Shown: positions 1 to 10,107, counted from the first letter of the stretch. The stretch is DNA of 64,000 nucleotides from Microbacterium hydrocarbonoxydans (GCF_904831005.1 NZ_LR882982.1:806001-870000), one strand, 5' to 3'. Notes: generated by a model not told the origin, from the letters alone. Numbers and translations are program-made.

Positions 1-62
1 TGCACGTCGGCAGCGAGCATGTGGACGGTGTTGGAACCGATGTCGAGAACTCCGAGGCGCAC
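1..62 (-). CDS. Ppx/GppA family phosphatase, N-terminal fragment
   Basis: The minus strand from a GTG at 62 reads MRLGVLDIGSNTVHMLAADV and runs off the window. The DIGSNT phosphate-1 motif right after the start is typical of exopolyphosphatase/guanosine-pentaphosphate phosphohydrolases of the ASKHA fold. These act on polyphosphate or pppGpp in the cytoplasm. Only about 20 residues are visible, so the exact activity (Ppx or GppA type) cannot be decided. The gene is divergent from coaA, and both start within a 37-base gap. Confidence 0.75.
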   Translation of the reverse strand, partial: MRLGVLDIGSNTVHMLAADV

Positions 63-86
63 GGATAGACACTACCGCTGCGCCGT

Positions 87-92
87 TACGAT
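87..92 (+). promoter_or_regulatory. -10 box of coaA (leaderless type)
   Basis: TACGAT lies exactly 6 bases before the GTG at 99, so transcription should begin at or next to the start codon. No Shine-Dalgarno sequence is present, and this supports the GTG start. Confidence 0.55.
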
Positions 93-98
93 GTATCC

Positions 99-1043
99 GT
101 GACCACCGTCGACCCCACGCTGCCGCTGTCCCCGTATCGGGAGATCGGCCGCGCTGAATGGGCGCGGCTCGCCGCAGGACTCGATCAGCCTCTCACCGAG
201 ACCGAGGTCGTCGAGCTCCGCGGCATCGGAGATCGACTCGACCTGACCGAGGTGCGCGAGGTCTACCTTCCCCTGAGCCGTCTGCTCAGCCTGTATGCCA
301 CCGCGACGAAGCGCCTCGGCGCCGCGACGAGCTCGTTCCTGCAGGAGGACGACACGACGACTCCGTTCGTGGTCGGTGTCGCCGGCTCGGTCGCCGTCGG
401 CAAGTCGACGATCGCACGACTGCTGCGCGAGCTCATGAGCCGGTGGCCGGGCACGCCGCGGGTCGAGCTCGTCACGACCGACGGCTTTCTGCACTCCAAC
501 GCCGAACTCGAGCGTCGGGGCCTCATGGACCGCAAGGGCTTCCCGGAGTCGTACGATCGCCGGGCGCTGATCGAGTTCCTCACCGAGGTCAAGAGCGGTG
601 CCGCCGAAGTGCGCGCGCCCTTCTATTCGCACATGCGGTACGACATCGTCCCTGACGCGCACGTGGTGGTGCGTCGACCCGACGTCGTGATCGTCGAGGG
701 ACTCAACGTGCTGCAGCCGCCCCCGGCGCCGAACGACGTCGCCGTGAGCGACCTCTTCGACTTCTCTATCTTCGTCGATGCCGACACCGCGCACATCGAG
801 AGATGGTACGTCGATCGGTTCCTCGCACTGCGCGAGGGAGCGTTCTCCAACCCGTCCTCGTACTTCAACGTGTTCGCCCACCTCACCGATGACGAAGCCA
901 TCACGACCGCTCTCGGGTATTGGAACGAGATCAACATGCCGAATCTCGTCGAGAACGTGATGCCCACCAAGCATCGAGCCCGGCTGGTGCTCAACAAGGG
1001 CGTCGATCACAGCGTCGAGAGCGTGCTGCTCCGCAAACTCTGA
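99..1043 (+). CDS. coaA: type I pantothenate kinase
   Basis: 314 residues from GTG, the normal length for bacterial type I PanK. The enzyme phosphorylates pantothenate with ATP, the first and regulated step of coenzyme A synthesis, in the cytoplasm. The Walker A loop GSVAVGKST lies near residues 97-105. It is followed by the family motifs TTDGFLHSN and GFPESYD, then YDIVPD and VIVEGLNVLQ, all in the order expected for CoaA. The C-terminal NLVENVMPTKHRARLVL block is also characteristic. The gene stands alone ahead of glmS with a 65-base gap that holds the glmS promoter. Function is very secure. Confidence 0.97.
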   Translation: MTTVDPTLPLSPYREIGRAEWARLAAGLDQPLTETEVVELRGIGDRLDLTEVREVYLPLSRLLSLYATATKRLGAATSSFLQEDDTTTPFVVGVAGSVAVGKSTIARLLRELMSRWPGTPRVELVTTDGFLHSNAELERRGLMDRKGFPESYDRRALIEFLTEVKSGAAEVRAPFYSHMRYDIVPDAHVVVRRPDVVIVEGLNVLQPPPAPNDVAVSDLFDFSIFVDADTAHIERWYVDRFLALREGAFSNPSSYFNVFAHLTDDEAITTALGYWNEINMPNLVENVMPTKHRARLVLNKGVDHSVESVLLRKL

Positions 1044-1095
1044 GCCCGGAGGCGTCGGTCGCGGTTCGTTCGGGCTCTTCGCAAAATCCCGCCCT

Positions 1096-1101
1096 TACGC
1101 T
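1096..1101 (+). promoter_or_regulatory. -10 box of glmS (leaderless type)
   Basis: TACGCT ends 7 bases before the ATG at 1109. No Shine-Dalgarno sequence lies in between. This favours ATG 1109 over any upstream in-frame start. Confidence 0.5.
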
Positions 1102-1108
1102 TGATCAC

Positions 1109-2956
<1,848 letters not shown>

Positions 2957-2982
2957 GTCCTCCTCCGCGTTCCGGGTCTCAC

Positions 2983-3053
2983 CTGCATGCTCGGAACTCG
3001 GATGCATGCCCGGATGCCGTGTCTCGGCATGCATCCGTGACCTGGGCATGCAT
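2983..3053. repeat. palindromic repeat, copy A (glmS-proximal)
   Basis: A 71-base element with nested dyad symmetry. The inner arms CGGATGCATGCC (2999-3010) and GGCATGCATCCG (3026-3037) are perfect reverse complements around a 15-base centre. Outer arms at 2984-2990 and 3046-3053 repeat GCATGC. Bases 3026-3053 match the reverse complement of 4034-4061 in copy B at 27 of 28 positions, so the two copies form an inverted pair around the gene at 3097-3948. It could also act as a transcription terminator for glmS, but no T-run follows. Confidence 0.85.
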
Positions 3054-3096
3054 GTGAGCGGAGCGACCGGGCGAGGAACGCGCATGCGGCCTGCGC

Positions 3097-3948
3097 TCAT
3101 GCGCGCGCGCGATCGAGGGCGGGCAGGATGGCCCGAACGACGGCCGCCCAGTCGTGGACGACCATCGAGTAGTCGAAGCGCAGAGTCTCGAATCCGAGGG
3201 CGGATGCGGCAGCATCCCGCTCGAGATCGTGATGGCGACGCTCTGCGCTCGCGTGGTTGGCGCGGCCGTCGACTTCGAGGATGAGGCGGCCGCCCACGAC
3301 GAAGTCGACGCGGCCGACGCCGTCGATCGTGATCTGACACTCCAGGAGCACGCCGAGCAGATGCAGTCGCAGGCGGAGCAAGGACTCCAGCCCGCTTTCC
3401 GAGTCGGAGCGCGCCAGATCAAGCACCCAGCGAGCTGCCGTCGGAAGCTCGCTCCGAATCCTGGCTCGGTCGTCTGCGGAGATCAGGCGCTTGTTCCACG
3501 CGGACTCGTAGGCCGCGAAGAACGCCTCGGTCGTGAGACAGCGATACGCATGGATCAGCGCCACGGCGATCGGAGCGACTCCCAGCCGCGCGGTGCCCGC
3601 CGAGTAGTGCGCGGTGCAGTCGCATCCGGCGTGCGGGTGACGGCGACCGGAACCGCCCATCCGCACATGCACGGACTCGTCTGCGGCGGGCAACACCCAT
3701 ACTCCGTGCGTGCGGAGCGCGTCTGCGCACGTGAGGGCGCCACCGTGCGCGCCCGCGGCGACGACCTTCGCGGCGGCGGTCGCGAGCACGTAGACCCCGG
3801 GACGCAGACGCCGGATCGATCCGTCTCGTACTGCCGCGGAGAGCTGACTGCGCGAGCATCCGAACTCCCGCAGGCGGCAGCCGTGAGCGATTCCGTCGAA
3901 ATGATGCAGGAGGTCTGCGGGTGCGAACATCCCTCGAGCATCCGACAT
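3097..3948 (-). CDS. AbiEi-like winged-helix / DUF559 (Vsr-fold nuclease) protein
   Basis: 283 residues from ATG 3948; an ATG at 3930 (MFAPADLL) is an equally possible start. The N-terminal 75 residues resemble the AbiEi-type antitoxin winged helix: a REFGCSRSQLSAAVRDGSI helix-turn-helix followed by RLRPGVYVL. The C-terminal about 100 residues look like DUF559/MTES_1575, a relative of Vsr and very-short-patch endonucleases. They contain VGRVDFVVGGRLILEVDGR (a PD-(D/E)xK-like D...ExD pattern), a conserved RRHHDLERDAA and a final FDYSMV strand. Such proteins are common, often multicopy, in Microbacteriaceae; their substrate is unknown to me. The gene sits alone between glmS and acpS on the opposite strand and is bracketed by inverted palindromes. 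No toxin partner gene is present, so a classical AbiE pair is not supported. Confidence 0.75.
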   Translation of the reverse strand: MSDARGMFAPADLLHHFDGIAHGCRLREFGCSRSQLSAAVRDGSIRRLRPGVYVLATAAAKVVAAGAHGGALTCADALRTHGVWVLPAADESVHVRMGGSGRRHPHAGCDCTAHYSAGTARLGVAPIAVALIHAYRCLTTEAFFAAYESAWNKRLISADDRARIRSELPTAARWVLDLARSDSESGLESLLRLRLHLLGVLLECQITIDGVGRVDFVVGGRLILEVDGRANHASAERRHHDLERDAAASALGFETLRFDYSMVVHDWAAVVRAILPALDRARA

Positions 3949-4033
3949 CGTCAGCCCGCCGACCGGCGAATCCTCGACATCCGCGGACGATCGAGCCGAC
4001 TGCTCGGCCGTGGAGAAGAAGTGTCCCGACCAC

Positions 4034-4104
4034 ATGCATGCTCAGGTCACGGATGCATGCCCGGACAACGGATCTCGGCATGCATCCGTCATCGGAGCAT
4101 GCAT
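4034..4104. repeat. palindromic repeat, copy B (acpS-proximal)
   Basis: A 71-base element of the same architecture as the copy at 2983-3053: CGGATGCATGCC (4050-4061), a 15-base centre, then GGCATGCATCCG (4077-4088), with outer ATGCATGC (4034-4041) and GCATGCAT (4097-4104). Its gene-facing half (4034-4061) is the inverted match of 3026-3053 with one mismatch. The far halves are much less alike (about 11 of 16), so similarity is concentrated on the side facing the enclosed gene. Confidence 0.85.
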
Positions 4105-4106
4105 CC

Positions 4107-4161
4107 GGCGGGTCAGAGGCGGGTCGGAGTCGGGTCAGAGGTGGGTCGGAGGCGGGTCAGA
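4107..4161 (+). repeat. 11-base G-rich tandem repeat (5 units)
   Basis: Five consecutive units of consensus GGCGGGTCRGA begin at 4107, 4118, 4129, 4140 and 4151. A further G-rich run follows up to 4180. The array lies directly upstream of the acpS -10 box. Its many GG and GGG runs could fold as a G-quadruplex. Confidence 0.85.
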
Positions 4162-4183
4162 GGGGCGGGGGAGGCGGGGGAAC

Positions 4184-4189
4184 TAGGCT
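4184..4189 (+). promoter_or_regulatory. -10 box of the acpS-alr-tsa operon
   Basis: TAGGCT lies exactly 6 bases ahead of the GTG at 4196, predicting a leaderless mRNA for the long acpS-alr-tsaE-tsaB-rimI-tsaD unit. Confidence 0.55.
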
Positions 4190-4195
4190 GAACTG

Positions 4196-4555
4196 GTGAT
4201 CATCGGGACCGGCATCGACCTCGTGGACATCCCGCGGTTCGAGCGGACGCTCGAGCGCACACCGCGGCTCCTGGAGCGGCTCTTCGCGCCGAACGAGCGG
4301 GCCCTGCGGCTGCCGTCGCTCGCCGCGCGATACGCGGCGAAGGAAGCGCTGATCAAGACGCTCGGCGGCTCGGATGGAGTGCACTGGATCGAGATCGAGA
4401 TCGCCTCGGAAGCATCCGGTCGACCGCATTTCGTGCTCTCCGGGACCACCGCCGAGGTCGTCGCCGCGCGCGGGATCGTACGGCTCCATCTGACCCTCAC
4501 CCATGATGCGGGGCTCGCCGCCGCATTCGTCGTCGCCGAAGGAGACCCGCTGTGA
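4196..4555 (+). CDS. acpS: holo-[acyl-carrier-protein] synthase
   Basis: 119 residues, standard AcpS length. It transfers 4'-phosphopantetheine from CoA to acyl carrier protein, so it activates fatty-acid synthesis. MIIGTGIDLVDIPRFERTL carries the first Mg-binding motif (GIDxVxIxRFE). The second motif appears as RYAAKEALIKTLG, with the LTLTHD block near the C-terminus. The stop overlaps the GTG start of alr by the GTGA arrangement, so the two are translationally coupled. Confidence 0.97.
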   Translation: MIIGTGIDLVDIPRFERTLERTPRLLERLFAPNERALRLPSLAARYAAKEALIKTLGGSDGVHWIEIEIASEASGRPHFVLSGTTAEVVAARGIVRLHLTLTHDAGLAAAFVVAEGDPL

Positions 4556-5658
4556 CCGTTCCGTTCCGCGAAGCGCGCATCGAGCTCGATGCCATCGGCG
4601 ACAACGTGCGCCACTTCCGTCGCCTGACCGGAGTGCAGGTCATCGCCGTCGTCAAGGCGAACGCCTACGGACACGGTGCCGCGGCCGCCGCCGTCGCGGC
4701 CCTCGCCGGGGGAGCGACCCGGCTCGGCGTCGCCGAGATCCCCGAGGCGCTCGACCTGCGGCGTCAGGGGATCACCGCCCCCATCCTCGCCTGGCTGCAC
4801 GCACCCGGGGAGCGGTTCGAGCAGGCGGCGGAGCACGACATCGAGGTCGGCATCTCGTCTTTCGACCAGCTCGAGGCCGCAGGCGCCGCCGCGTCGGTCG
4901 ATCGCCCCGTCGGCGTGCACCTGAAGTTCGAGACGGGGCTGTCGCGCAACGGCATCGCGCCGGCCGACTGGCGTCGTGTGCTCGCAGAGGCAGCCCGTCT
5001 CGAGCGCATCGGTCGGCTGCGCATCATCGGGCTCTTCAGCCACCTCTCCAACACCTCTCCGCAGGATGACCGTGAGTCGCTGGCGAAGTTCGAGCAGGCC
5101 GTCGCACTCGCAGCATCCTTCGGCATCCATCCCGAGATCCGGCACATCGCCGCGACCGCCGCGGCGATCGATCTTCCCGAGATGAGACTCGACGCGGTGC
5201 GCATCGGCATCGGGATCTACGGACTCTCGCCGTTCGACGACCGCTCGTCTGCCGAGCTGGGGTTGCGCCCCGCCATGACCCTGCGCGGCGCTGTCGCCGC
5301 GGTGCGCCGAGTCCCGGCAGGAGCAGGGATCTCGTACGGATACGACCACCGTGCCCCTCGCGACACCACGCTCGTGCTCGTGCCGTTCGGCTACGCCGAC
5401 GGAGTCCCCCGGCAGGCCTCGGGGCGGCTGCCCGTCTCGATCGCGGGACGGCGGTACACGAACGTCGGCCGCATCGCGATGGATCAGTTCGTCGTCGATG
5501 TCGGGGATGCGGCCGTCTCGATCGGAGACGAGGTCGTGCTGTTCGGCGATCCGACGCTCGGAGTGCCGTCTGCCGCGGAGTGGGCGAACGCCGCCTCGAC
5601 CATCGACTACGAGATCGTGACCCGCATCGGTGCACGGGTCCCGCGGAGGTCGGCATGA
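4552..5658 (+). CDS. alr: alanine racemase
   Basis: 368 residues. Alr interconverts L- and D-alanine with pyridoxal phosphate and supplies D-Ala to peptidoglycan. The PLP lysine is in AVVKANAYGHG (Lys35); GISYGYDH near 265-272 contains the second catalytic tyrosine region, and NVGRIAMDQFVVDVG is the C-terminal domain signature. GTGA overlap with acpS upstream and ATGA overlap with tsaE downstream mark it as an internal operon gene. Confidence 0.97.
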   Translation: MTVPFREARIELDAIGDNVRHFRRLTGVQVIAVVKANAYGHGAAAAAVAALAGGATRLGVAEIPEALDLRRQGITAPILAWLHAPGERFEQAAEHDIEVGISSFDQLEAAGAAASVDRPVGVHLKFETGLSRNGIAPADWRRVLAEAARLERIGRLRIIGLFSHLSNTSPQDDRESLAKFEQAVALAASFGIHPEIRHIAATAAAIDLPEMRLDAVRIGIGIYGLSPFDDRSSAELGLRPAMTLRGAVAAVRRVPAGAGISYGYDHRAPRDTTLVLVPFGYADGVPRQASGRLPVSIAGRRYTNVGRIAMDQFVVDVGDAAVSIGDEVVLFGDPTLGVPSAAEWANAASTIDYEIVTRIGARVPRRSA

Positions 5659-6152
5659 GCGTCGACCCCGCCTTCCTCGGCAGGCACGAGATCGAGACGT
5701 CGGATGCCATGGAGCAGCTCGGCTTCCGCATCGGCGAGCAGCTGCAGGCCGGTGACCTGCTGATCCTGACGGGACCGCTGGGCGCAGGCAAGACCACCTT
5801 CACTCGCGGCCTCGCCGAGGGGCTCGGCGTGCGCGGCCCCGTGCAGAGTCCCACGTTCGTCATCGCGCGGACCCATCCGTCGCTCGTCGGACGCGCACCC
5901 CTCGTGCACGTCGACGCCTACCGCCTCGGCTCCGGAGCGGAACTCGACGACCTCGACCTCGACCTCGCGCGTTCGGTCGTGGTGATCGAGTGGGGGCGCG
6001 GCATGGCGGAGGATCTGGCCGACCGCTGGTGGGACATCGAGCTGGAGAGGCCCGTGGGCGGTGGAGGCGACCTCGATCCGTCCGAGCTCGACTCGGACGC
6101 TCCGCGGCACGTCACGATCACGTGTGAGGGGCGCTCGGCGATCCCCGGGTGA
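5655..6152 (+). CDS. tsaE: t6A biosynthesis ATPase TsaE
   Basis: 165 residues from the ATG at 5655 that overlaps the alr stop. The Walker A loop GPLGAGKTTF, the VQSPTFVIARTH segment and the HVDAYRLG motif are typical of TsaE (YjeE). TsaE is the ATPase that resets the TsaB-TsaD complex making N6-threonylcarbamoyladenosine on ANN-decoding tRNAs. An in-frame extension to 5580 lies entirely inside alr and is not needed. The next gene either overlaps its stop or starts 21 bases beyond it. Confidence 0.95.
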   Translation: MSVDPAFLGRHEIETSDAMEQLGFRIGEQLQAGDLLILTGPLGAGKTTFTRGLAEGLGVRGPVQSPTFVIARTHPSLVGRAPLVHVDAYRLGSGAELDDLDLDLARSVVVIEWGRGMAEDLADRWWDIELERPVGGGGDLDPSELDSDAPRHVTITCEGRSAIPG

Positions 6153-6160
6153 ACCCCGAC

Positions 6161-6166
6161 TACCCT
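6161..6166 (+). promoter_or_regulatory. possible internal -10 box ahead of tsaB
   Basis: TACCCT is spaced exactly 6 bases from the GTG at 6173, the same geometry as other promoters here. It may give a second, leaderless transcript for tsaB-rimI-tsaD. It also argues for the 6173 start over GTG 6149. Confidence 0.35.
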
Positions 6167-6172
6167 GGAGAG

Positions 6173-6796
6173 GTGATCCTCGCCGTCGACACCTCCCTGG
6201 GCACCGCCGTCTCGCTCATCGACGCCGACGGCACCCTGCGCTCGCAGGTCTCCGCCTCCGATCCGCTCGGGCACGCCGAGGTGATCGGCGATATGCTGGC
6301 GCGTGCGCTGCACGACGCCGGCGACGGCCGGATCAGCCACGTCGTCGCGGGCATGGGCCCCGGGCCGTTCACCGGCCTGCGGATCGGCATCGCGGCGGCG
6401 CGCGCATTCGCCCTCGGCCGAGGGATCCCCGTCGTGCCGGTCCCCAGCCATCTCGCGGCCGCCCTCACCGCGATCGAGCGGGACGCCGTCGTGGGCGCCT
6501 TCGCGATCGTGACCGACGCGCGACGCCGAGAGGTCGCGATCACGGTGTTCGACGCGACGGACGCCGACGGGATCCCGGCCGTCGTCGCCGAGACCGTGCT
6601 CGTGCCGCGCGCCGACGCGGACGCGCATCTCGACGGCATCCACCGCATCGATGTCGACACGCTGGACGCAGCCGACCTGGCACGAGTGGGTGCGCGTGCG
6701 CTCGCCGCGGCACGAGTGCTGGCCGACGCAGAGCCGCTGTATCTGCGTCAGCCCGATGTCACCGTGCCTGGTGCTCCGAAGAAGGTGGGACTGTGA
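6173..6796 (+). CDS. tsaB: t6A biosynthesis scaffold protein TsaB
   Basis: 207 residues from GTG 6173, which gives VILAVDTSLGTAVSLID, the usual TsaB beginning. A GTG at 6149 that overlaps the tsaE stop would add 8 residues. TsaB is an ASKHA-fold, catalytically inactive partner of TsaD in tRNA t6A37 synthesis. GMGPGPFTGLRIGIAAARAF is the conserved family core. Its gene lies between tsaE and rimI, the widespread actinobacterial order. Its stop overlaps the rimI start. Confidence 0.93.
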   Translation: MILAVDTSLGTAVSLIDADGTLRSQVSASDPLGHAEVIGDMLARALHDAGDGRISHVVAGMGPGPFTGLRIGIAAARAFALGRGIPVVPVPSHLAAALTAIERDAVVGAFAIVTDARRREVAITVFDATDADGIPAVVAETVLVPRADADAHLDGIHRIDVDTLDAADLARVGARALAAARVLADAEPLYLRQPDVTVPGAPKKVGL

Positions 6797-7299
6797 CACT
6801 GCGCCTCGCCACCCCTGACGATCTCGACGCCATCATGGCGATCGAGCACCGCTCCTTTCCCACCGACGCGTGGAGCTCGGAGGCGATGGCGCTCGAGCTG
6901 GCGAGCCCGCACGGCCGCTACCTCGTCGACGAGCACGAGGGCTCGATCATCGGGTACGGCGGAGTCCGTGCGCTGCAGGGCTCGAGCGACGCCGACATCC
7001 AGACCATCGCGTTCGACGCGGAACACCGCGGCGCGGGACGAGGCCGCGCGCTGCTTCGGGCATTGCTCGATGCCGCCGTCGAGCGCGGAGCCCGCGAGGT
7101 CTTCCTCGAGGTGCGTGCCGACAACCCGGGCGCCGAGGGCCTCTATCGTTCCGAGGGTTTCGAGGAGATCGCCCGCCGCCCCCGGTACTACCAGCCCGAC
7201 GACGTCGACGCGATCGTGATGCGCCTCGCTCTGCAGCATCCGCGTTCCGACCACCGCGACGAGCGCGCACCGGATGCCGCGAAGGAGGCGACCGCATGA
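6793..7299 (+). CDS. rimI: GNAT N-acetyltransferase, RimI family
   Basis: 168 residues from GTG 6793, overlapping the tsaB stop. The GNAT acetyl-CoA motif appears as [19 protein letters not shown] near residues 74-92 and the C-terminal [18 protein letters not shown] is the family's motif B. RimI acetylates the N-terminal alanine of ribosomal protein S18 in enterobacteria; actinobacterial RimI proteins have broader N-terminal specificity. Placement between tsaB and tsaD is conserved and does not imply a role in t6A. Confidence 0.88.
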   Translation: MTLRLATPDDLDAIMAIEHRSFPTDAWSSEAMALELASPHGRYLVDEHEGSIIGYGGVRALQGSSDADIQTIAFDAEHRGAGRGRALLRALLDAAVERGAREVFLEVRADNPGAEGLYRSEGFEEIARRPRYYQPDDVDAIVMRLALQHPRSDHRDERAPDAAKEATA

Positions 7300-8366
7300 C
7301 CGAGCCGCTGGTGCTGGGTATCGAGACGAGCTGCGACGAGACGGGCATCGGCATCGTCAGGGGGCGCACCCTGCTGTCGAACACGATCGCGTCGAGCATG
7401 GACGAGCACTCGCGATACGGCGGCGTGATCCCCGAGGTCGCGGCTCGCGCCCACCTCGAAGCACTGCAGCCCTCGATCGACGCCGCGCTCGCGGAGGCCG
7501 ACGTGCGGCTCGAGGACCTCGACGCCGTCGCCGTCACGAGCGGTCCGGGCCTCGCCGGTGCGCTCATGGTGGGCGTGGGAGCGGCGAAGGGCCTCGCCGT
7601 CGCCCTCGACAAGCCTCTGTACGCGGTGAACCACCTGGTGGGTCATATCGCAGCCGATATCCTGACCCCCGACTCAGAGCCGCTCGAGTATCCGACGATC
7701 GCACTGCTCGTGTCAGGCGGTCACACGTCGCTGCTGCATGTGCGCGACCTCACGACCGACGTCGAGATGCTCGGCGAGACCATGGACGATGCCGCGGGCG
7801 AGGCCTTCGACAAGGTGGCGCGTCTGCTGTCGCTCCCGTATCCCGGAGGGCCCGAGATCGACCGCGCCGCGGCGACGGGCGACCCCACCGCGATCCGGTT
7901 CCCCCGCGGGCTGTCCCGCGCCTCCGACCTGGCCGCGCACCGGTACGACTTCTCGTTCTCCGGGCTCAAGACCGCCGTCGCCCGATGGGTCGAACGCTGC
8001 GAAGCCGACGGTCTCGAGGTCCCCGTCGCCGATGTGGCTGCGAGCTTCCGCGAGGCGGTCGTCGACGTGCTCGTCACGAAGGCGCTCGCCGCATGTGCCG
8101 ATCGCGGAGTGCCGCGTCTGCTGCTGGGAGGCGGGGTCATCGCGAATCGGCGGCTGCGAGAGGTCGCGCTCTCGCGGGCAGAGGCCGCGGGCGTCACCGT
8201 GCGCATCCCGCCGCTCTCGCTCTGCACCGACAACGGGGCGATGATCGCGGCGCTGGCCGCCGAGCTCATCAGTTCGGGCCGCCCGCCGTCGACGCTCGCA
8301 TTCGGCGCCGACTCGACTCTTCCCGTGACCCAGATCCAGGTCGATGAGCGGGTCGAGGTGCGCTGA
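7296..8366 (+). CDS. tsaD: tRNA N6-adenosine threonylcarbamoyltransferase
   Basis: 356 residues from ATG 7296, which has a good ribosome site (GAAGGAGG) and overlaps the rimI stop. The protein begins with [11 protein letters not shown], and metal-binding histidines lie in [18 protein letters not shown] and [15 protein letters not shown] complete the TsaD/Kae1 pattern. It transfers the threonylcarbamoyl group to A37 of tRNA with TsaB and TsaE. The TsaC/Sua5 enzyme that makes the precursor is not in this window. The TGATG overlap couples it to the next gene. Confidence 0.97.
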   Translation: MTEPLVLGIETSCDETGIGIVRGRTLLSNTIASSMDEHSRYGGVIPEVAARAHLEALQPSIDAALAEADVRLEDLDAVAVTSGPGLAGALMVGVGAAKGLAVALDKPLYAVNHLVGHIAADILTPDSEPLEYPTIALLVSGGHTSLLHVRDLTTDVEMLGETMDDAAGEAFDKVARLLSLPYPGGPEIDRAAATGDPTAIRFPRGLSRASDLAAHRYDFSFSGLKTAVARWVERCEADGLEVPVADVAASFREAVVDVLVTKALAACADRGVPRLLLGGGVIANRRLREVALSRAEAAGVTVRIPPLSLCTDNGAMIAALAAELISSGRPPSTLAFGADSTLPVTQIQVDERVEVR

Positions 8367-8884
8367 TGAGTGACGCGTCGGGCACGACCGGCCCCACGGA
8401 GGCCGAGGGCGTCGGACCTCGTGCGGTCATTCCGCCGGCGCGTCTCGAGCACCCCACGCCCGAGGTCGTGCGTCCGGCGGGAGCCGCCAGACTGCCCGGC
8501 GTCCCCCGCGAGGGATACACGAAACTGCCGACCGGCCCGGTGGGGATCGAACCCGTGGTCGTGAGCGGCCCCGAGCTCGACCGGCCCCCGCGCGAGTCCG
8601 AGTGGGAACCCACGGGCACCGCTGCGGTGCCCGTGATCGCAGACGAGACGAGGCTCGCGCCGTGGGCCCTCATGGCGGCGATCGTGGCACTGGTCGCCTC
8701 GTTCTTCGTCGGCTGGGGGATACCGATCGCCATCGTGGCGGTGATCGCCTCGATCATGTCGTTGAGGCGCCCGGTCGAGAGTCGAGCGATCGCGCGGTGG
8801 GCACTGGTGCTCGGGCTGTGCGCCACCGTCTACAGCCTGGGCTGGCTGGTATGGGCAGGCATGCAGTTCGAGAGACTCGGCTGA
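8366..8884 (+). CDS. DUF4190-like membrane protein
   Basis: 172 residues. The first about 95 residues are polar and Pro/Gly-rich. They are followed by a hydrophobic hairpin (LMAAIVALVASFFVGW and IPIAIVAVIASIMSL) and a third membrane segment (WALVLGLCATVYSLGWLVW). The small SLRRP loop between segments resembles DUF4190 proteins. Its start overlaps the tsaD stop, so it is co-translated with the operon. No catalytic motif is visible; function unknown. Confidence 0.75.
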   Translation: MSDASGTTGPTEAEGVGPRAVIPPARLEHPTPEVVRPAGAARLPGVPREGYTKLPTGPVGIEPVVVSGPELDRPPRESEWEPTGTAAVPVIADETRLAPWALMAAIVALVASFFVGWGIPIAIVAVIASIMSLRRPVESRAIARWALVLGLCATVYSLGWLVWAGMQFERLG

Positions 8885-8887
8885 CGG

Positions 8888-10105
8888 ATGCTCGACGCCG
8901 AGGAGACTGCACAGCTGCGGGCGCTTCAGGCGCGTGCCTACGGGCGTGACAGCGCCCTCACTGCGGCGGACGCCGCGCGGCTGGAGGAGCTCGAGGCCCA
9001 GCGGAACGGGGCGTCGCGCGCGGAGACTCCGACGCGGCCGACTCCGGATGAGCCCTCCGAGCTGACGTCGTCGGCGCAGTCCGCAGGACGCGAGACCTCG
9101 GAGAGGTCCCCGTTCTCGTCCGACGCTCCCGACGCTCCCGACGCCGACGGGTCCGACGAGTCCCCTGCCGCGACCGCAGCCGCCGAGACGCGCGCCACGG
9201 CGCGGGCGCTGCGCCCGGCGATCCGCCGACACTGGCGAGCCGTGGCGGTCGGCTGCGCCGGCCTCCTGGTCGTCGGCCTCGGCGCAGGCTGGGCGCTGTT
9301 CGGGCGCCACGACGGCGTTCCTCTCAGCGCGGACGAGAAGCAGCGAGGCGCCGCGATCGAATCCGCCGGGGACTACGACCCGGGGACTGTCGAGGCGATC
9401 GCTCGCGACGGCGACGCGATCGTGTGGTTCGGCACGAAGAAGAACGGCGAGATCGAGTGCATCGTCCTCGATGCCGCAGGGGAGTCGTCCAACGGCTGCC
9501 AGATCACCGCGGATCTCGACCGCGGCTACGGTCTCAGCGCCGCTGTGATCGATTCACGCCTCAGTGACGAGGGGATGGGCGAGCAGATCTCCGCCGTCGC
9601 AGGGCGCGCGCACGACGGAGACATGACGGCTCTCATCCAGCGCTGGGCGGTCGGCGCCGATGACTGGATGCAGCAGTTCGATGCGGAGGAGCGGGAGCGC
9701 GCCGAGGAGCTGCTCGACCGAGGGTATGAGCCGTATTCGCTGTCGATCATGGGCTATGCGGCAGGGGCACCCATCTGGACGGCGACGCGCACTGAGGAGT
9801 TCACCACCACGCAGTGCCTGATCGTCGATGCCGTCGATGCGACGAACTGCATCGACGCCGACAACGGCATGATCCCTGGAGAGGGTGTCGCCATCGAAGG
9901 CGTCAACGTCGACGATGCGGGCGAGCAGACGACCCCGTGGAGCGTCACGTTGGACTACACGCCGATGGGTCGCTCGTACCTCATCGTGACGGGGGAGATC
10001 CTCGGAGGCGACGGGACCGATGCCGAGGGGATCACCACCGGCACTGTCACGGTCCGGCCCGGTGAGTCGCCCGAGGTCGACGTGCCGTCGGGCGACGCGG
10101 GCTGA
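8888..10105 (+). CDS. membrane-anchored protein of unknown function
   Basis: 405 residues, starting 3 bases after the previous stop. The cytoplasmic N-terminus has a short leucine/alanine-rich helix (EETAQLRALQARAYGRDSA) and an acidic Pro/Ser/Asp-rich stretch. One membrane segment lies near 117-137 (AVAVGCAGLLVVGLGAGWAL). About 265 extracytoplasmic residues follow, without a family I recognise; they contain paired cysteines (ECIVL, NGCQI; TQCLIV, TNCID) that could form disulfides. Topology suggests a type II surface protein. Its place at the end of the tsaD operon does not tell its job. Confidence 0.7.
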   Translation: MLDAEETAQLRALQARAYGRDSALTAADAARLEELEAQRNGASRAETPTRPTPDEPSELTSSAQSAGRETSERSPFSSDAPDAPDADGSDESPAATAAAETRATARALRPAIRRHWRAVAVGCAGLLVVGLGAGWALFGRHDGVPLSADEKQRGAAIESAGDYDPGTVEAIARDGDAIVWFGTKKNGEIECIVLDAAGESSNGCQITADLDRGYGLSAAVIDSRLSDEGMGEQISAVAGRAHDGDMTALIQRWAVGADDWMQQFDAEERERAEELLDRGYEPYSLSIMGYAAGAPIWTATRTEEFTTTQCLIVDAVDATNCIDADNGMIPGEGVAIEGVNVDDAGEQTTPWSVTLDYTPMGRSYLIVTGEILGGDGTDAEGITTGTVTVRPGESPEVDVPSGDAG

Positions 10106-10107
10106 CG

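Noticed and set aside
1044..1108. glmS ribozyme or riboswitch leader
   Set aside because: The -10 box lies 7 bases from the ATG, leaving no leader RNA to fold.
3097..3948. AbiE toxin-antitoxin pair
   Set aside because: The C-terminal half is DUF559-like and no AbiEii-type nucleotidyltransferase gene is next to it, so a two-gene toxin-antitoxin system is not supported.
7721..9310. 529-codon open frame on the minus strand
   Set aside because: Runs antisense across tsaD, the DUF4190-like gene and the next gene; no motif, and the plus-strand genes overlap in normal operon fashion.
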